From Chloroflexus aggregans DSM 9485 (GTDB lineage Bacteria > Chloroflexota > Chloroflexia > Chloroflexales > Chloroflexaceae): a stretch of DNA of 64,000 bases. Both the position numbers and the translations under genes were made by a program. Positions 7,932-16,382 of this stretch are shown here, piece by piece. Every line of letters starts with the position of its first letter. Position 1 is the stretch's first letter. The stretch spans positions 2,927,353 to 2,991,352 of the forward strand of contig NC_011831.1 of assembly GCF_000021945.1 (NCBI RefSeq), read 5' to 3'. The notes beneath the pieces are model-generated. The model was not told the origin of the DNA, ran no database searches, and worked only from the letters and a program-made list of their open reading frames with translations.

Positions 7932-9542
7932 ATGATCCGCCGTACTACCCTTACTCCGGCTGCTCTATCCACAGCTTCGCTCCGTCGGCAACCGTGGTTG
8001 TTGATCGGCTTGAGCCTGGCTGTTGTGATGTTGGTATTGTTGCCGATTAGCTACTTGATAGTGCGCGCGTTAGAAGCCGGGCCTGATGCGTGGGCCGTGT
8101 TACTTCGTCCGCGAACGTTACGAGTGGTGTTCAACAGTCTGGGTGTGGCGATAGCTACGGCTCTGCTCAGTGTGGTTATCGCTGCTCCGTTGGCTTGGTT
8201 GACGGTATGTGTTGACATTCCGGGACGCAGGTTTTGGGCAATTGCCACTGCTTTGCCACTGGCCGTGCCGTCGTACATCAACGGTTTCGCGATTATTGTA
8301 GTATTAGGTCCGGTGGGTCTGTTGCAGCAGATGCTTGCCCCATTCGGTGTTGAGCGGTTGCCACCGATTTACGGGTTCGCCGGAGCAGTGTTAGCCCTCA
8401 CGTTGAGTAGTTACCCATACGTCTTGCTGAACATGCGCGCGGCCCTGCTGCGCTGCGATCCGGCGGTGGAAGATGCAGCCCGGAGTATGGGCGATAGTCC
8501 ATGGCGAGTGTTCTGGCGAATTTTACTGCCACAGGTGCGTCCGGCGATTGCGATCGGTGCTCTGCTCGCTGCCCTCTACAGCTTGAGCGATTTTGGTGCG
8601 GTCTCGTTGTTGCAATTTGAAACCTTCACGCGCTCCATCTATGTGCAGTATCGTGGTTCGTTCGATCGGAGCGGAGCAGCCCTGTTGGCACTGGTACTGA
8701 TCGGGTTGACCCTCAGCCTGATAGGGATTGAGCACCTGATCCGGGGACGACCAAGTATGAGTCGGACGACGTGTGCCGTGGCGCGGTTGCGGCGGTTGGC
8801 CGATATTGGATGGTGGCGTTGGCCGGCCGCACTCTATGCCGGACTAATCACGCTCTTGGGCGTTGGGATGCCGCTGATCGCACTTAGCTATTGGTTAATC
8901 CGTGGTCTCTTGAACGGCCAAACCCTCACTACTCTCTGGCGTCCACTGGGCAATTCGTTACTGGCTGCCGGTGGTGCAGCGCTCCTGACCGTCGTGATGG
9001 CCGTGCCGATTGCGCTCCTTGTGGCCCGCTTTCCGTCGCAATTGAGCCGTCTGCTCGATGCCGCAGCATATACCGGCTATGCCCTGCCCGGTATCGTGGT
9101 GGCGTTAGCACTCGTATTCTTCGGGGCAAATTTTATGCCATGGATTTATCAAACGTTACCAATGCTCCTGTCAGGGTTGGCAATTCGCTTTTTGCCACAG
9201 GCAGTAGGTGGGCTACGGACTACGTTGCAGCAGATGAATCCACGGGTAGAAGATGCGGCCCGTTCACTAGGACGTACCCCGCTTGCCGTCTTTATCGGGA
9301 TCACCTTACCACTGATCATGCCCGGTGTGTTGTCGGCAGCAGCGCTGGTTTTTCTCACCTCAATCAAAGAGTTACCAACAACGTTACTGCTTAGCCCAAC
9401 CGGTTTTCCCACTTTGGCGACAATGATCTGGAGTGCGACATCAGAAGCGATGTTCACGCAAGCTGCTGCGCCGGCGTTAGTATTACTCATGGTATCGGCG
9501 GGGGCAATGGCGCTGATGCTGATCAATGAGCGGACAGAGTAG
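7932..9542 (+). CDS. Fe(III)-type ABC transporter permease, fused double domain
   Basis: The 536-residue integral membrane protein contains two tandem binding-protein-dependent permease domains, as in FbpB/AfuB proteins, with about 12 transmembrane helices. Each half ends in an EAA-type cytoplasmic coupling loop: DAARSMGDSPWRVFWRILLP (about 180-199) and DAARSLGRTPLAVFIGITLP in the second half. It would form the membrane channel for the substrate delivered by the upstream lipoprotein. It is 54 bp downstream of that gene. The matching nucleotide-binding subunit is not in the window, so an ATPase encoded elsewhere must energise it. Confidence 0.9.
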   Translation: MIRRTTLTPAALSTASLRRQPWLLIGLSLAVVMLVLLPISYLIVRALEAGPDAWAVLLRPRTLRVVFNSLGVAIATALLSVVIAAPLAWLTVCVDIPGRRFWAIATALPLAVPSYINGFAIIVVLGPVGLLQQMLAPFGVERLPPIYGFAGAVLALTLSSYPYVLLNMRAALLRCDPAVEDAARSMGDSPWRVFWRILLPQVRPAIAIGALLAALYSLSDFGAVSLLQFETFTRSIYVQYRGSFDRSGAALLALVLIGLTLSLIGIEHLIRGRPSMSRTTCAVARLRRLADIGWWRWPAALYAGLITLLGVGMPLIALSYWLIRGLLNGQTLTTLWRPLGNSLLAAGGAALLTVVMAVPIALLVARFPSQLSRLLDAAAYTGYALPGIVVALALVFFGANFMPWIYQTLPMLLSGLAIRFLPQAVGGLRTTLQQMNPRVEDAARSLGRTPLAVFIGITLPLIMPGVLSAAALVFLTSIKELPTTLLLSPTGFPTLATMIWSATSEAMFTQAAAPALVLLMVSAGAMALMLINERTE

Positions 9543-9556
9543 TGGTCAACAGCTTA

Positions 9557-9582
9557 TGGGGCAGCCTGCCACGACTGCCCCA
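9557..9582. terminator. Hairpin between convergent permease and STAS genes
   Basis: TGGGGCAG (9557-9564) pairs with CTGCCCCA (9575-9582) around 10 nt. There is no clear T-run, so termination strength is uncertain. Confidence 0.5.
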
Positions 9583-9613
9583 CTACTGTCTGCTCTCGAT
9601 CATACACGGTGTG

Positions 9614-9949
9614 TTACCGATTACGATAGGCTGCCAGCGCTGTTTCGCGGTCGGGGTAGATTTTGAAGAGGGTATCGAACCGGCTTTTGCGAAAGATTTC
9701 GGCGATTTGCGGTTGTAAACCGTAAAGGCGCAAATCACCTCCGAGCGGTTGGATTGCGCGGAGGTTGCTCAGCAGCATACGCAGGGCCAAACTGGCGACA
9801 AAGTTGACGTTTGTCATATCGGCTAGAACCTTACCGCCGTGGCCGGTGATGGTTGATGCTAAATCCGACTCAATCGCTGCCACGCCCGCAGCGTCCAGTC
9901 GGGCGGGAAGCTGAATAATCAGCACATCGTCTACTTGCTCGGTGTTCAC
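9614..9949 (-). CDS. STAS-domain anti-sigma factor antagonist
   Basis: This 111-residue single-domain protein has the STAS fold of SpoIIAA/RsbV. Visible are ARLDAAGVAAIESDLASTI, the phosphorylation-site loop ADMTNVNFVASLALRMLL (about residues 44-61; Ser in the VASLALR position is the likely phosphoacceptor), and the final YGLQPQIAEIFRKSRFDTLFKIYPDRETALAAY. Such proteins bind and sequester RsbW-like kinases when unphosphorylated. It lies 90 bp downstream of the kinase/phosphatase gene on the same strand, which supports a complete partner switch. Cytoplasmic. Confidence 0.92.
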   Translation of the reverse strand: MNTEQVDDVLIIQLPARLDAAGVAAIESDLASTITGHGGKVLADMTNVNFVASLALRMLLSNLRAIQPLGGDLRLYGLQPQIAEIFRKSRFDTLFKIYPDRETALAAYRNR

Positions 9950-10039
9950 GCCGACAACTCCCTTTCTAGATGGTTTGTTCGTATGCTCCCACTTCGGAGA
10001 GTAGAGGGTACAAGCATTATAGCACGCTCGTTAGACGGG

Positions 10040-11731
10040 CTATGCTTGTTCTGTCGGCAATCGCTCAACAACCAAGAGAGTGATGTCATCGGCCTGAGGT
10101 GCTCCGGCGGCAAACGCATCGACGGCGGCTACCACCGTAATAACCAGATCGTTCGCCGTCTGAGTGGCATGTGCTTGCAATACGTGATGCAATCGCTCAT
10201 CACCGAATAACTCACCGGACGAATTCATCGCCTCGGTAATCCCATCGCTAAACGCAACCAGCTTTTCGCCATGGGCGATGTATAGCTCACGTACCTCGTA
10301 GGTTTGCCCGACGACAATCCCGATCGGTAAAACCCCTTCACTCAGCTCTTCGACAACGGTGCCGTCGTGATTGACCCGCAACGGTGGATTGTGACCGGCA
10401 TTCGCGTAGAGGAGGCGACCGGTGGTCGGATCGAGCAGGCCGTAGAAGAGGGTGACGAACATATTGGCTTCACCGTGCTCGCGACAAATGTAGTCGTTGG
10501 TGAGACCAATGGTGTGCTGCAACAGTGCAGCGCCGTTATCGGTGCTATGCGGGAGATTGGCAGCAGCCTGGGAAGTAGCGCGCAGGAGTGATCGGCTAAG
10601 TGCCACAAAGAGTGCGGCGGTAACACTTTTGCCGCACGCATCGGCGACAATCAATCCAATGCGGCCATCGGGGAGCGGGATGGTATCGAAGAAATCCCCA
10701 CCGACCGCCTGTGCGCCGCGGCTAAAAGCGGCGATACGCCAGCCGGGTGGTTGTGGTAAAACACGGGGCAGAAACGATTGCTGAATCCGACGGGCAACGT
10801 CAAGCTCTTCTTCGAGTCGGTTGTAGCGGATGAGTTCGGCTTGCGCCGCTTGCAACTGTTGATAGGCGGTGAGCAGCTCAGCATTCTTCCGTTCGAGATC
10901 GTGGATCATCCGTTGGTTCGTATTGCGCACCCGACTCACAATACTGCGCAGCATGTGCATTGCCAATGCGGGACTCGAACCGATCAACGTGGCAAAGACC
11001 TGTTCGTTAAGGGCGACCAGCCGACTCGGTTCAATTGCCCGCACCGTTGCCGAACGCGGACTGTGATCGATCAAACTCATCTCGCCGATAATTTGGCCGC
11101 TGTGAAACACCTCTAAGCGCAGTTCAGCCCCGTTGACGAACGTAATCACCTCAACGGCTCCGCTCAACACGACATAACATTCGTGACCGGTATCACCCTG
11201 ATGAAACAATACTTCGCCGGGGGCTAACCGGCACTCGGCGAGGCGAGGCGCGAGCGCGGACAGAACCGCTTCGGGAACTGCCTGAAAGAGGGGGAGGCTG
11301 CGCAGCCGGTCGAGCATCGTCATCGTTTTGGTGACGGTCAACTCATTCCAACCGCTATCGGGGTCGTGATGATAGGTGAGCGTATCGGCATATTCGCGCA
11401 CAAAGAAGATACCCAGCCCGCCAAGAGCGCGTTGATCGGCGGCGGCGTGGAGATCGGGCGGTGGTGCGGTGAGTGGATCGAACGGTTGGCCGCGATCGCG
11501 GATCGTGATGGTCAAGACGCCCTGATCATACGTACAGCTCAGATGGATCTGATCGCGGTTATGATCGTGGTACCCATACTTAACGATATTGGTTGCGACT
11601 TCTTCAATCACCATGCGCAACAGATACCCATAATCGGCGGGCATGCGCCAATCGGCCTCTAGCTCATCGCTAAAGGCCAGTAACGTCGGGATTGCATTCC
11701 AATCGGCGAAAACGCTGATGTGCCGCTGCAT
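10040..11731 (-). CDS. Fused RsbW-like kinase / cNMP-binding / PP2C (RsbU-like) phosphatase
   Basis: The 563-residue protein joins three modules. Residues 1-135 are an HATPase anti-sigma kinase domain with N-box EEVATNIVKYGY, G1 IRDRGQPFDP and G2 LGGLGIFFVREYAD. Residues about 140-265 form a cyclic-nucleotide-binding domain (LFHQGDTGHECYVVLSGAVEV ... GEMSLIDHSPRSATVRA). After a coiled coil comes a SpoIIE/PP2C phosphatase with metal sites GGDFFDTI, VADACGKSVTAAL, YANAGHNPPL, FSDGITEAMN and QADDITLLV, all acidic residues present. The opposing kinase and phosphatase in one chain, gated by a ligand domain, would set phosphorylation of a STAS partner such as the downstream gene. GAGGA precedes the ATG. 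No sigma factor is adjacent. Confidence 0.9.
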   Translation of the reverse strand: MQRHISVFADWNAIPTLLAFSDELEADWRMPADYGYLLRMVIEEVATNIVKYGYHDHNRDQIHLSCTYDQGVLTITIRDRGQPFDPLTAPPPDLHAAADQRALGGLGIFFVREYADTLTYHHDPDSGWNELTVTKTMTMLDRLRSLPLFQAVPEAVLSALAPRLAECRLAPGEVLFHQGDTGHECYVVLSGAVEVITFVNGAELRLEVFHSGQIIGEMSLIDHSPRSATVRAIEPSRLVALNEQVFATLIGSSPALAMHMLRSIVSRVRNTNQRMIHDLERKNAELLTAYQQLQAAQAELIRYNRLEEELDVARRIQQSFLPRVLPQPPGWRIAAFSRGAQAVGGDFFDTIPLPDGRIGLIVADACGKSVTAALFVALSRSLLRATSQAAANLPHSTDNGAALLQHTIGLTNDYICREHGEANMFVTLFYGLLDPTTGRLLYANAGHNPPLRVNHDGTVVEELSEGVLPIGIVVGQTYEVRELYIAHGEKLVAFSDGITEAMNSSGELFGDERLHHVLQAHATQTANDLVITVVAAVDAFAAGAPQADDITLLVVERLPTEQA

Positions 11732-11739
11732 GCCATCCT

Positions 11740-12831
11740 CTAGACTGCTAACGGCTCCGTGGGATGGCGGCTCTGCGTGAGTGGTAGGGTAGCGCGTAGC
11801 TTCCGCAGGCGAGCGATGGCATCAACTGCTGCCTCGTGGACATTAGGGTCAGCATCATCAACGGCCTGGGCAAGCGCATTCAGGACGGTAGAGGTCGCAG
11901 CAGCGACACCGAGACGACCGAGGGCGCGCGCGGCAGATTCACGAGCGTAGGCATCGACATCGTTGAGCATAACGAGGAGGTGGTCGATCACCGGGCCGGT
12001 ACCGGCCATCTCGCCCAACTGGCTCACCACCAAGGCTGCTGCCGAGCGAACGAAGCTATCGGGATCTTCCAGGCATTCAACCAGATAATCGATCAACTGC
12101 GGTGAAGCGATACGGTCACGCAGTTGACCGAGCGTGCGTGCGGCGGCGAAGCGGGTTTCCAGATCGCAATCGTGGATCGCAAGCCGGATTAACGTCTTGA
12201 CGAGGGGTTGGGGCGGTGTACCGGTGATGAGACCAAGGGTACGCGCTGCTGCTGCACGCACGTGTGAGGCACTATCACTCAGCCCATCGTGGAGCAAGAC
12301 CAGATCGGCAGCGGTAAAATTGCCTTCGCGCACACGCAGACGGCGAATGGCTTCATAGCGACTTTGCCAGCCGGGGTCGTGCAACTGGCGACGAAGCTGC
12401 TCGAAATCACCGGGCTCAAAGGTGTCAAGTTCGGCGAGCAGGGTTAGGCGTAGCCACTCGTCACGTGAGCTATTCAACCGTTGGCGGGCCAGATGGATCA
12501 CGTTTAAGGCCATCAGAATCTCTTCGACGGTGATCCGCAATTCAGGCCGTGAACGCAGCTCACGTTCGATCAGTTGTGCCAGTTGGTAGCGCCAGTGGAA
12601 AGCACGACGCACAAGATGGTTGGCGCCGGGACCACGGGAAATCTCGGCGAGGGTCAGCACGGCTGCTACCGGTTCGTCCTGAAATGCTTCGAGGAACGGT
12701 TCAAGCGCACGCACGGCTAAAAAGCCAAGCACAGTGTTCACACCGGTAACTTGGATCTCCTGCCGAGGGTTGCGGGCGAAGTTGTTAAAGCGTTCGGCGA
12801 TCCGCTGCCGCCACGTTTCGCGGTCGAACAT
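11740..12831 (-). CDS. HEAT-repeat protein
   Basis: A 363-residue all-helical protein whose second half is built of HEAT/PBS-lyase-type repeats, for example SASHVRAAAARTLGLI, DLETRFAAARTLGQL, PDSFVRSAAALVVSQLG, VDAYARESAARALGRLG and ADPNVHEAAVDAIARLR, about 32-38 residues apart. The first 120 residues are helical without recognised repeats. Such solenoids mediate protein-protein contact; no catalytic motif is visible. The ATG has an AAGGAG site upstream. It ends 8 bp before the kinase/phosphatase gene, so it is the first gene of the switch operon and may present a partner or substrate. Confidence 0.85.
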   Translation of the reverse strand: MFDRETWRQRIAERFNNFARNPRQEIQVTGVNTVLGFLAVRALEPFLEAFQDEPVAAVLTLAEISRGPGANHLVRRAFHWRYQLAQLIERELRSRPELRITVEEILMALNVIHLARQRLNSSRDEWLRLTLLAELDTFEPGDFEQLRRQLHDPGWQSRYEAIRRLRVREGNFTAADLVLLHDGLSDSASHVRAAAARTLGLITGTPPQPLVKTLIRLAIHDCDLETRFAAARTLGQLRDRIASPQLIDYLVECLEDPDSFVRSAAALVVSQLGEMAGTGPVIDHLLVMLNDVDAYARESAARALGRLGVAAATSTVLNALAQAVDDADPNVHEAAVDAIARLRKLRATLPLTQSRHPTEPLAV

Positions 12832-13021
12832 CGGCAGCTCCTTTCTCCGTGCGCCATTGCGACCTAAAGATGACCGCGCCTACTTATGTAGTATACCATA
12901 CTGCGAATAGATAACACAGTACTTTGGTACTAATCTCAGATTGCAAAACGATGACAGATCGTAAAGTGTGTGTGCTATGGTAAGATGGCGGAGAAGTGAT
13001 ACAAAATTAAAGGTAATGACC

Positions 13022-13222
13022 ATGAGACAACCTTCTGAAGACCCCGATGTTGCCGTCAGTGTACGGCGAGTGCGCCGTGGATGCATCATGATGGCAATTA
13101 TCGTTATGGCGATGACGATCTTTTTGATCAGTGCGACCGGTAATTTGGCGTTTTCGCTGTTACTCTTGGTAGCGATTGCATTGCTAGCGATTGCATTTGT
13201 GGTTGTACGCGAGGGAACATGA
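13022..13222 (+). CDS. Small membrane protein, two helices
   Basis: A 66-residue protein with a short charged N-terminus (RRVRRG) and two hydrophobic segments, MMAIIVMAMTIFLI and FSLLLLVAIALLAIAFVVV, separated by a short polar turn. No family recognised. The ATG at 13022 is preferred over 13016 because AAAGG at 13010-13013 gives normal spacing. The stop overlaps the start of the next small gene (ATGA), which supports both being translated. Confidence 0.6.
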   Translation: MRQPSEDPDVAVSVRRVRRGCIMMAIIVMAMTIFLISATGNLAFSLLLLVAIALLAIAFVVVREGT

Positions 13223-13377
13223 TGCCACCGGTCTATCGTCGTGCGCTGTTAGCTATGCTCGGTCTGATTTGTGTGGTGATCTCGGTTGTGATCGCTTTTC
13301 AGCAACCGTTTGGCTTGTGGCACTGGGTATGGTTGGCCATGGCCGGCGCGTTTCTCTACGCACTGCGGCGGAATTAG
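13219..13377 (+). CDS. Micro membrane protein overlapping the preceding gene
   Basis: A 52-residue reading frame starting ATGATG inside the stop of the previous gene. It encodes VYRRALLAMLGLICVVISV, then FQQPFGLWHWVWLAMAGAF, giving two membrane helices and a basic tail (LRRN). It is too short for most gene finders. Coupled translation through the ATGA overlap and the membrane-protein pattern support it; function unknown. Confidence 0.55.
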   Translation: MMPPVYRRALLAMLGLICVVISVVIAFQQPFGLWHWVWLAMAGAFLYALRRN

Positions 13378-13382
13378 ACAAT

Positions 13383-13418
13383 TTGCGCAATCGGTTATCT
13401 TCCATTATAATGGATAAC
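13383..13418 (+). promoter_or_regulatory. Promoter and palindromic operator region of the liv/CoA-ligase operon
   Basis: TTGCGC (13383-13388) and TATAAT (13406-13411) are spaced by 17 nt, about 120 nt before livG. The -10 lies within the perfect palindrome CCATTATAATGG (13402-13413), flanked by GTTATC (13394) and GATAAC (13413). The -35 overlaps the palindrome TTGCGCAA (13383-13390), which recurs at 13458-13465. Confidence 0.6.
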
Positions 13419-13531
13419 GATTACTCCCCATCAATACGTTGTTAGTCGGTCACAACGTTGCGCAAAGCATCATTACGATTGCGAGCTAAGCGGCGTACCG
13501 TTTGTGTGACCCATAGGTCAATGAGGATCGC

Positions 13532-14341
13532 ATGACGCATCGTGATTCGGCAGCGTTGCCTGCACCCCAAATGGAGATTGACCGTATTGGTCTGAGTTTT
13601 GGTGGGGTGCGCGCCTTACTTTCGGTGACCTTCAACATCTACCCCGGCACGATTCAGGCGATCATTGGCCCCAACGGAGCCGGCAAAACCAGTCTCCTCA
13701 ATTGCATCAGCGGTCTGTATCGCCCACAACAGGGACAAATTCGGTTTGAAGGGCGCAACATTATCGGTCTGCCCCCACACCAGATTGCCCGCCTGGGCAT
13801 TGCCCGTTCGTTTCAGAATATCGAACTCTTCCGCCACATGACGGTCGTTGATAACCTCATGCTCGGTCGTCACATCCACATGCGGAGTGGCATTTTTAGT
13901 GGCGGCTTCTATTGGGGACGCGCCCAACGGGAAGAGGTCGAGCATCGCGAATTTGTCGAGCAGGTGATCGATCTGCTCGAAATTCAGGCGATCCGCAAGA
14001 AGATGGTTGGATCGCTTTCGTATGGTCTGCAAAAGCGGGTTGAGGTAGGCCGGGCGTTAGCAATGAATCCGCGCCTCTTGCTGCTCGATGAGCCGATGGC
14101 CGGAATGAATAGCGAAGAAAAAGAGGATATGGCTCGTTTCATCCTCGATATTAACGAGGAGTACGGGACGACCATCGTGCTGATCGAGCATGATATGGGG
14201 GTGGTGATGGATATTAGCGATCGGGTTGCCGTGCTCGAGTTCGGTCAGTTGATCGCCTATGGTACACCGGACGAAGTGCGGAGCGATCCGAAAGTGATCG
14301 ATGCCTACCTTGGTCGTGAACACGCAATACCACTAGCGTAA
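13532..14341 (+). CDS. livG: Branched-chain-type ABC transporter ATPase (LivG-like)
   Basis: A 269-residue nucleotide-binding subunit of the HAAT (branched-chain amino acid) type. Walker A is GPNGAGKTS, the signature is LSYGLQKRVEVGRAL, Walker B is LLLLDEPMAGM, and the H-loop His is in VLIEHDMGVVMD. The AGMN segment after Walker B and the C-terminal YGTPDEVRSDPKVIDAYLG are typical of LivG rather than LivF. It opens a seven-gene operon running to 21715. The ATG has AATGAGGA upstream. In this context the substrate is more likely an organic acid than leucine, because CoA-ligase genes are interleaved. Confidence 0.93.
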   Translation: MTHRDSAALPAPQMEIDRIGLSFGGVRALLSVTFNIYPGTIQAIIGPNGAGKTSLLNCISGLYRPQQGQIRFEGRNIIGLPPHQIARLGIARSFQNIELFRHMTVVDNLMLGRHIHMRSGIFSGGFYWGRAQREEVEHREFVEQVIDLLEIQAIRKKMVGSLSYGLQKRVEVGRALAMNPRLLLLDEPMAGMNSEEKEDMARFILDINEEYGTTIVLIEHDMGVVMDISDRVAVLEFGQLIAYGTPDEVRSDPKVIDAYLGREHAIPLA

Positions 14342-14388
14342 TCGGCACTCGTCTACCGGTGGGTTACCATATACGGTTGGGTGAAGCG

Positions 14389-16338
14389 ATGATACAGATA
14401 CCTGAGACGACAATCCCGCGCTTGCTGTTTCAAAATGCAGAACGCTTTGGTGATAAGGTAGCCCTACGGGAAAAAGACTTCGGGATTTGGCAGACGGTGA
14501 CGTGGCGTCAGTTTGCCGAACACGTGCGTGCGTTTGCCATGGGGCTGCATGCGCTTGGGGTGCGACGCGGTGATGTCGTCGCGATTATCGGCGATAACCG
14601 ACCGGAATGGCTCTACGCCGAATTTGCCGCTCAAGCGATCGGTGCGATGTCGATTGGGGTGTACCAGGATTCGGTAGCCGAAGAGGTCTATTACGTCGTT
14701 TCGGCGGCTGAAGCGCGGGTCATCGTGGTCGAAGATCAGGAACAGGTTGATAAGGTCATTGAGATCTGGCCACGACTCAGCGGTGTCCTCAAAGTGATTT
14801 ACTACGAGTCGAAGGGTATGCGCAATTATCGCCAGCCCTATTTGGCGCACTTCCCCGACATCGAAGAGCTAGGGCGGGCCTACGACCGTGAGCACCCCGG
14901 TTTGTTTGACGCCGAACTTGCCGCCGGCAAACCCGATGATGTTGCGATCCTCTCGACCACTTCCGGCACGACCGGGAAGCCGAAACTGGCGATGCTGACC
15001 CACCGTAATCTGATCAGTCAGGGTGCCGGGTTGTTGTCAGTTGACCCGCTCGGTCCTGATGACGAATTTGTGAGCTTTTTGCCGTTGGCGTGGGTCGGTG
15101 AGCAGATGGTGACGGTAGCTGCCGGTATGCAGTGCGGTTTTACGATCAACTTCCCCGAATCGGCAAGTACTGTGCAAGAGAATATTCGCGAGATCGGGCC
15201 ACGGGTGATGTTTTCACCGCCACGGATCTGGGAGAACATGCTCTCGCAGGTACAAGTGAAGATTCAAGACTCGACACCGTTGAAGCGCGCAATCTTTGAG
15301 TGGGCAATGAAGCAAGGGTATGCGATGGCGGATGCCCGCTTCAGTGGCCAACGACCGAGTCTTGGTTTGCGGCTCCGGTATGGTTTGGCGCGGTTGTTGG
15401 TCTTCGAGATGCTGAAAGATCATCTCGGTTTGCGGTTTCTCAAACGGGCCTATACCGGTGGTGCTGCCCTTGGCCCTGATGTGTTCCGCTTTTACCACGC
15501 GATTGGGGTGAATCTCAAACAGGTCTACGGCCAGACCGAAAGTGCCGGTTTGAGCGTGATCCACCGCGACGGTCAGATTAAATTTCAGACCGTTGGGACG
15601 CCGTTGCCGAACACCGAGATTCGGATTGCCGAAAACGGTGAGATTTTGGTGAAGAGTCCGTCGGTCTTTGTCGGCTACTACAAGAACCCCGAGGCGACGG
15701 CTGAGGCACTGGAAGACGGCTGGCTGCACAGCGGCGATGCCGGTTATTTCGATGAAGATGGTCACTTGATCGTCATCGACCGGGCGAAAGATGTTATGAC
15801 TCTGCACGACGGAACCAAATTCTCGCCCCAATTTATCGAAAACAAGCTCAAGTTTAGCCCCTATATCAAAGAGGCAGTCGTCTTTGGTGGTGATTGGCCG
15901 TTTGTCACCGCAATGATCAATATTGATTTCGCAAATGTCGGTAAGTGGGCAGAAAATGCCCAGATATCGTACACCACCTACACCGACCTCGCCCAAAAGC
16001 CACAGGTCTATGCTCTGATCCGCAAAGATGTCGAGCGTGCCAATGCCGATCTACCGCCGGCGGCGCGTATTCGGCGTTTTCTGTTGCTTCACAAGGAGCT
16101 TGATGCCGATGACGGTGAGCTGACTCGGACCCGCAAAGTGCGTCGTCGTCTCATTGCACAACGCTACCAGGAGATCGTCGATGCTCTGTACGGTGATCAA
16201 AGTGAGTTTGAGATCGAAACGACGATTACCTATCAAGATGGGCGTACAGCCTTGATCAAGACGCGCTTGCGGATTGAGGAGTTAGCCGACCCATCGGCGC
16301 CGGCGCCAGCGCCGGCAGCGCGGGCGGTCGCTCGTTGA
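14389..16338 (+). CDS. Long-chain acyl-CoA synthetase-type AMP-forming ligase
   Basis: The 649-residue protein belongs to the ANL superfamily and would activate a carboxylic acid to its CoA thioester via an acyl-AMP. The P-loop is STTSGTTGKPKLAMLTHRN, with YGQTES, then GWLHSGDAGYFDEDGHLIVIDR and the hinge DRAKDVM. The length and split C-terminus resemble long-chain/FadD15-like enzymes. A short Pro/Ala tail (APAPAPAAR) ends it. The ATG at 14389 is preferred over the GTG 30 bp upstream because homologues begin with a similar IPETTIPRLL segment; the ribosome binding site is weak. Located between livG and livH, which suggests import coupled to activation. Confidence 0.9.
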   Translation: MIQIPETTIPRLLFQNAERFGDKVALREKDFGIWQTVTWRQFAEHVRAFAMGLHALGVRRGDVVAIIGDNRPEWLYAEFAAQAIGAMSIGVYQDSVAEEVYYVVSAAEARVIVVEDQEQVDKVIEIWPRLSGVLKVIYYESKGMRNYRQPYLAHFPDIEELGRAYDREHPGLFDAELAAGKPDDVAILSTTSGTTGKPKLAMLTHRNLISQGAGLLSVDPLGPDDEFVSFLPLAWVGEQMVTVAAGMQCGFTINFPESASTVQENIREIGPRVMFSPPRIWENMLSQVQVKIQDSTPLKRAIFEWAMKQGYAMADARFSGQRPSLGLRLRYGLARLLVFEMLKDHLGLRFLKRAYTGGAALGPDVFRFYHAIGVNLKQVYGQTESAGLSVIHRDGQIKFQTVGTPLPNTEIRIAENGEILVKSPSVFVGYYKNPEATAEALEDGWLHSGDAGYFDEDGHLIVIDRAKDVMTLHDGTKFSPQFIENKLKFSPYIKEAVVFGGDWPFVTAMINIDFANVGKWAENAQISYTTYTDLAQKPQVYALIRKDVERANADLPPAARIRRFLLLHKELDADDGELTRTRKVRRRLIAQRYQEIVDALYGDQSEFEIETTITYQDGRTALIKTRLRIEELADPSAPAPAPAARAVAR

Positions 16339-16382
16339 GGACAGGTATAGCGGCGACGGGCAATGTGAGAGCGGAGAAGCGC

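Noticed and set aside
15214-15996. Open frame of 260 codons antisense to the acyl-CoA synthetase
   Set aside because: Shadow frame of a confident gene; no ribosome binding site or family motif.
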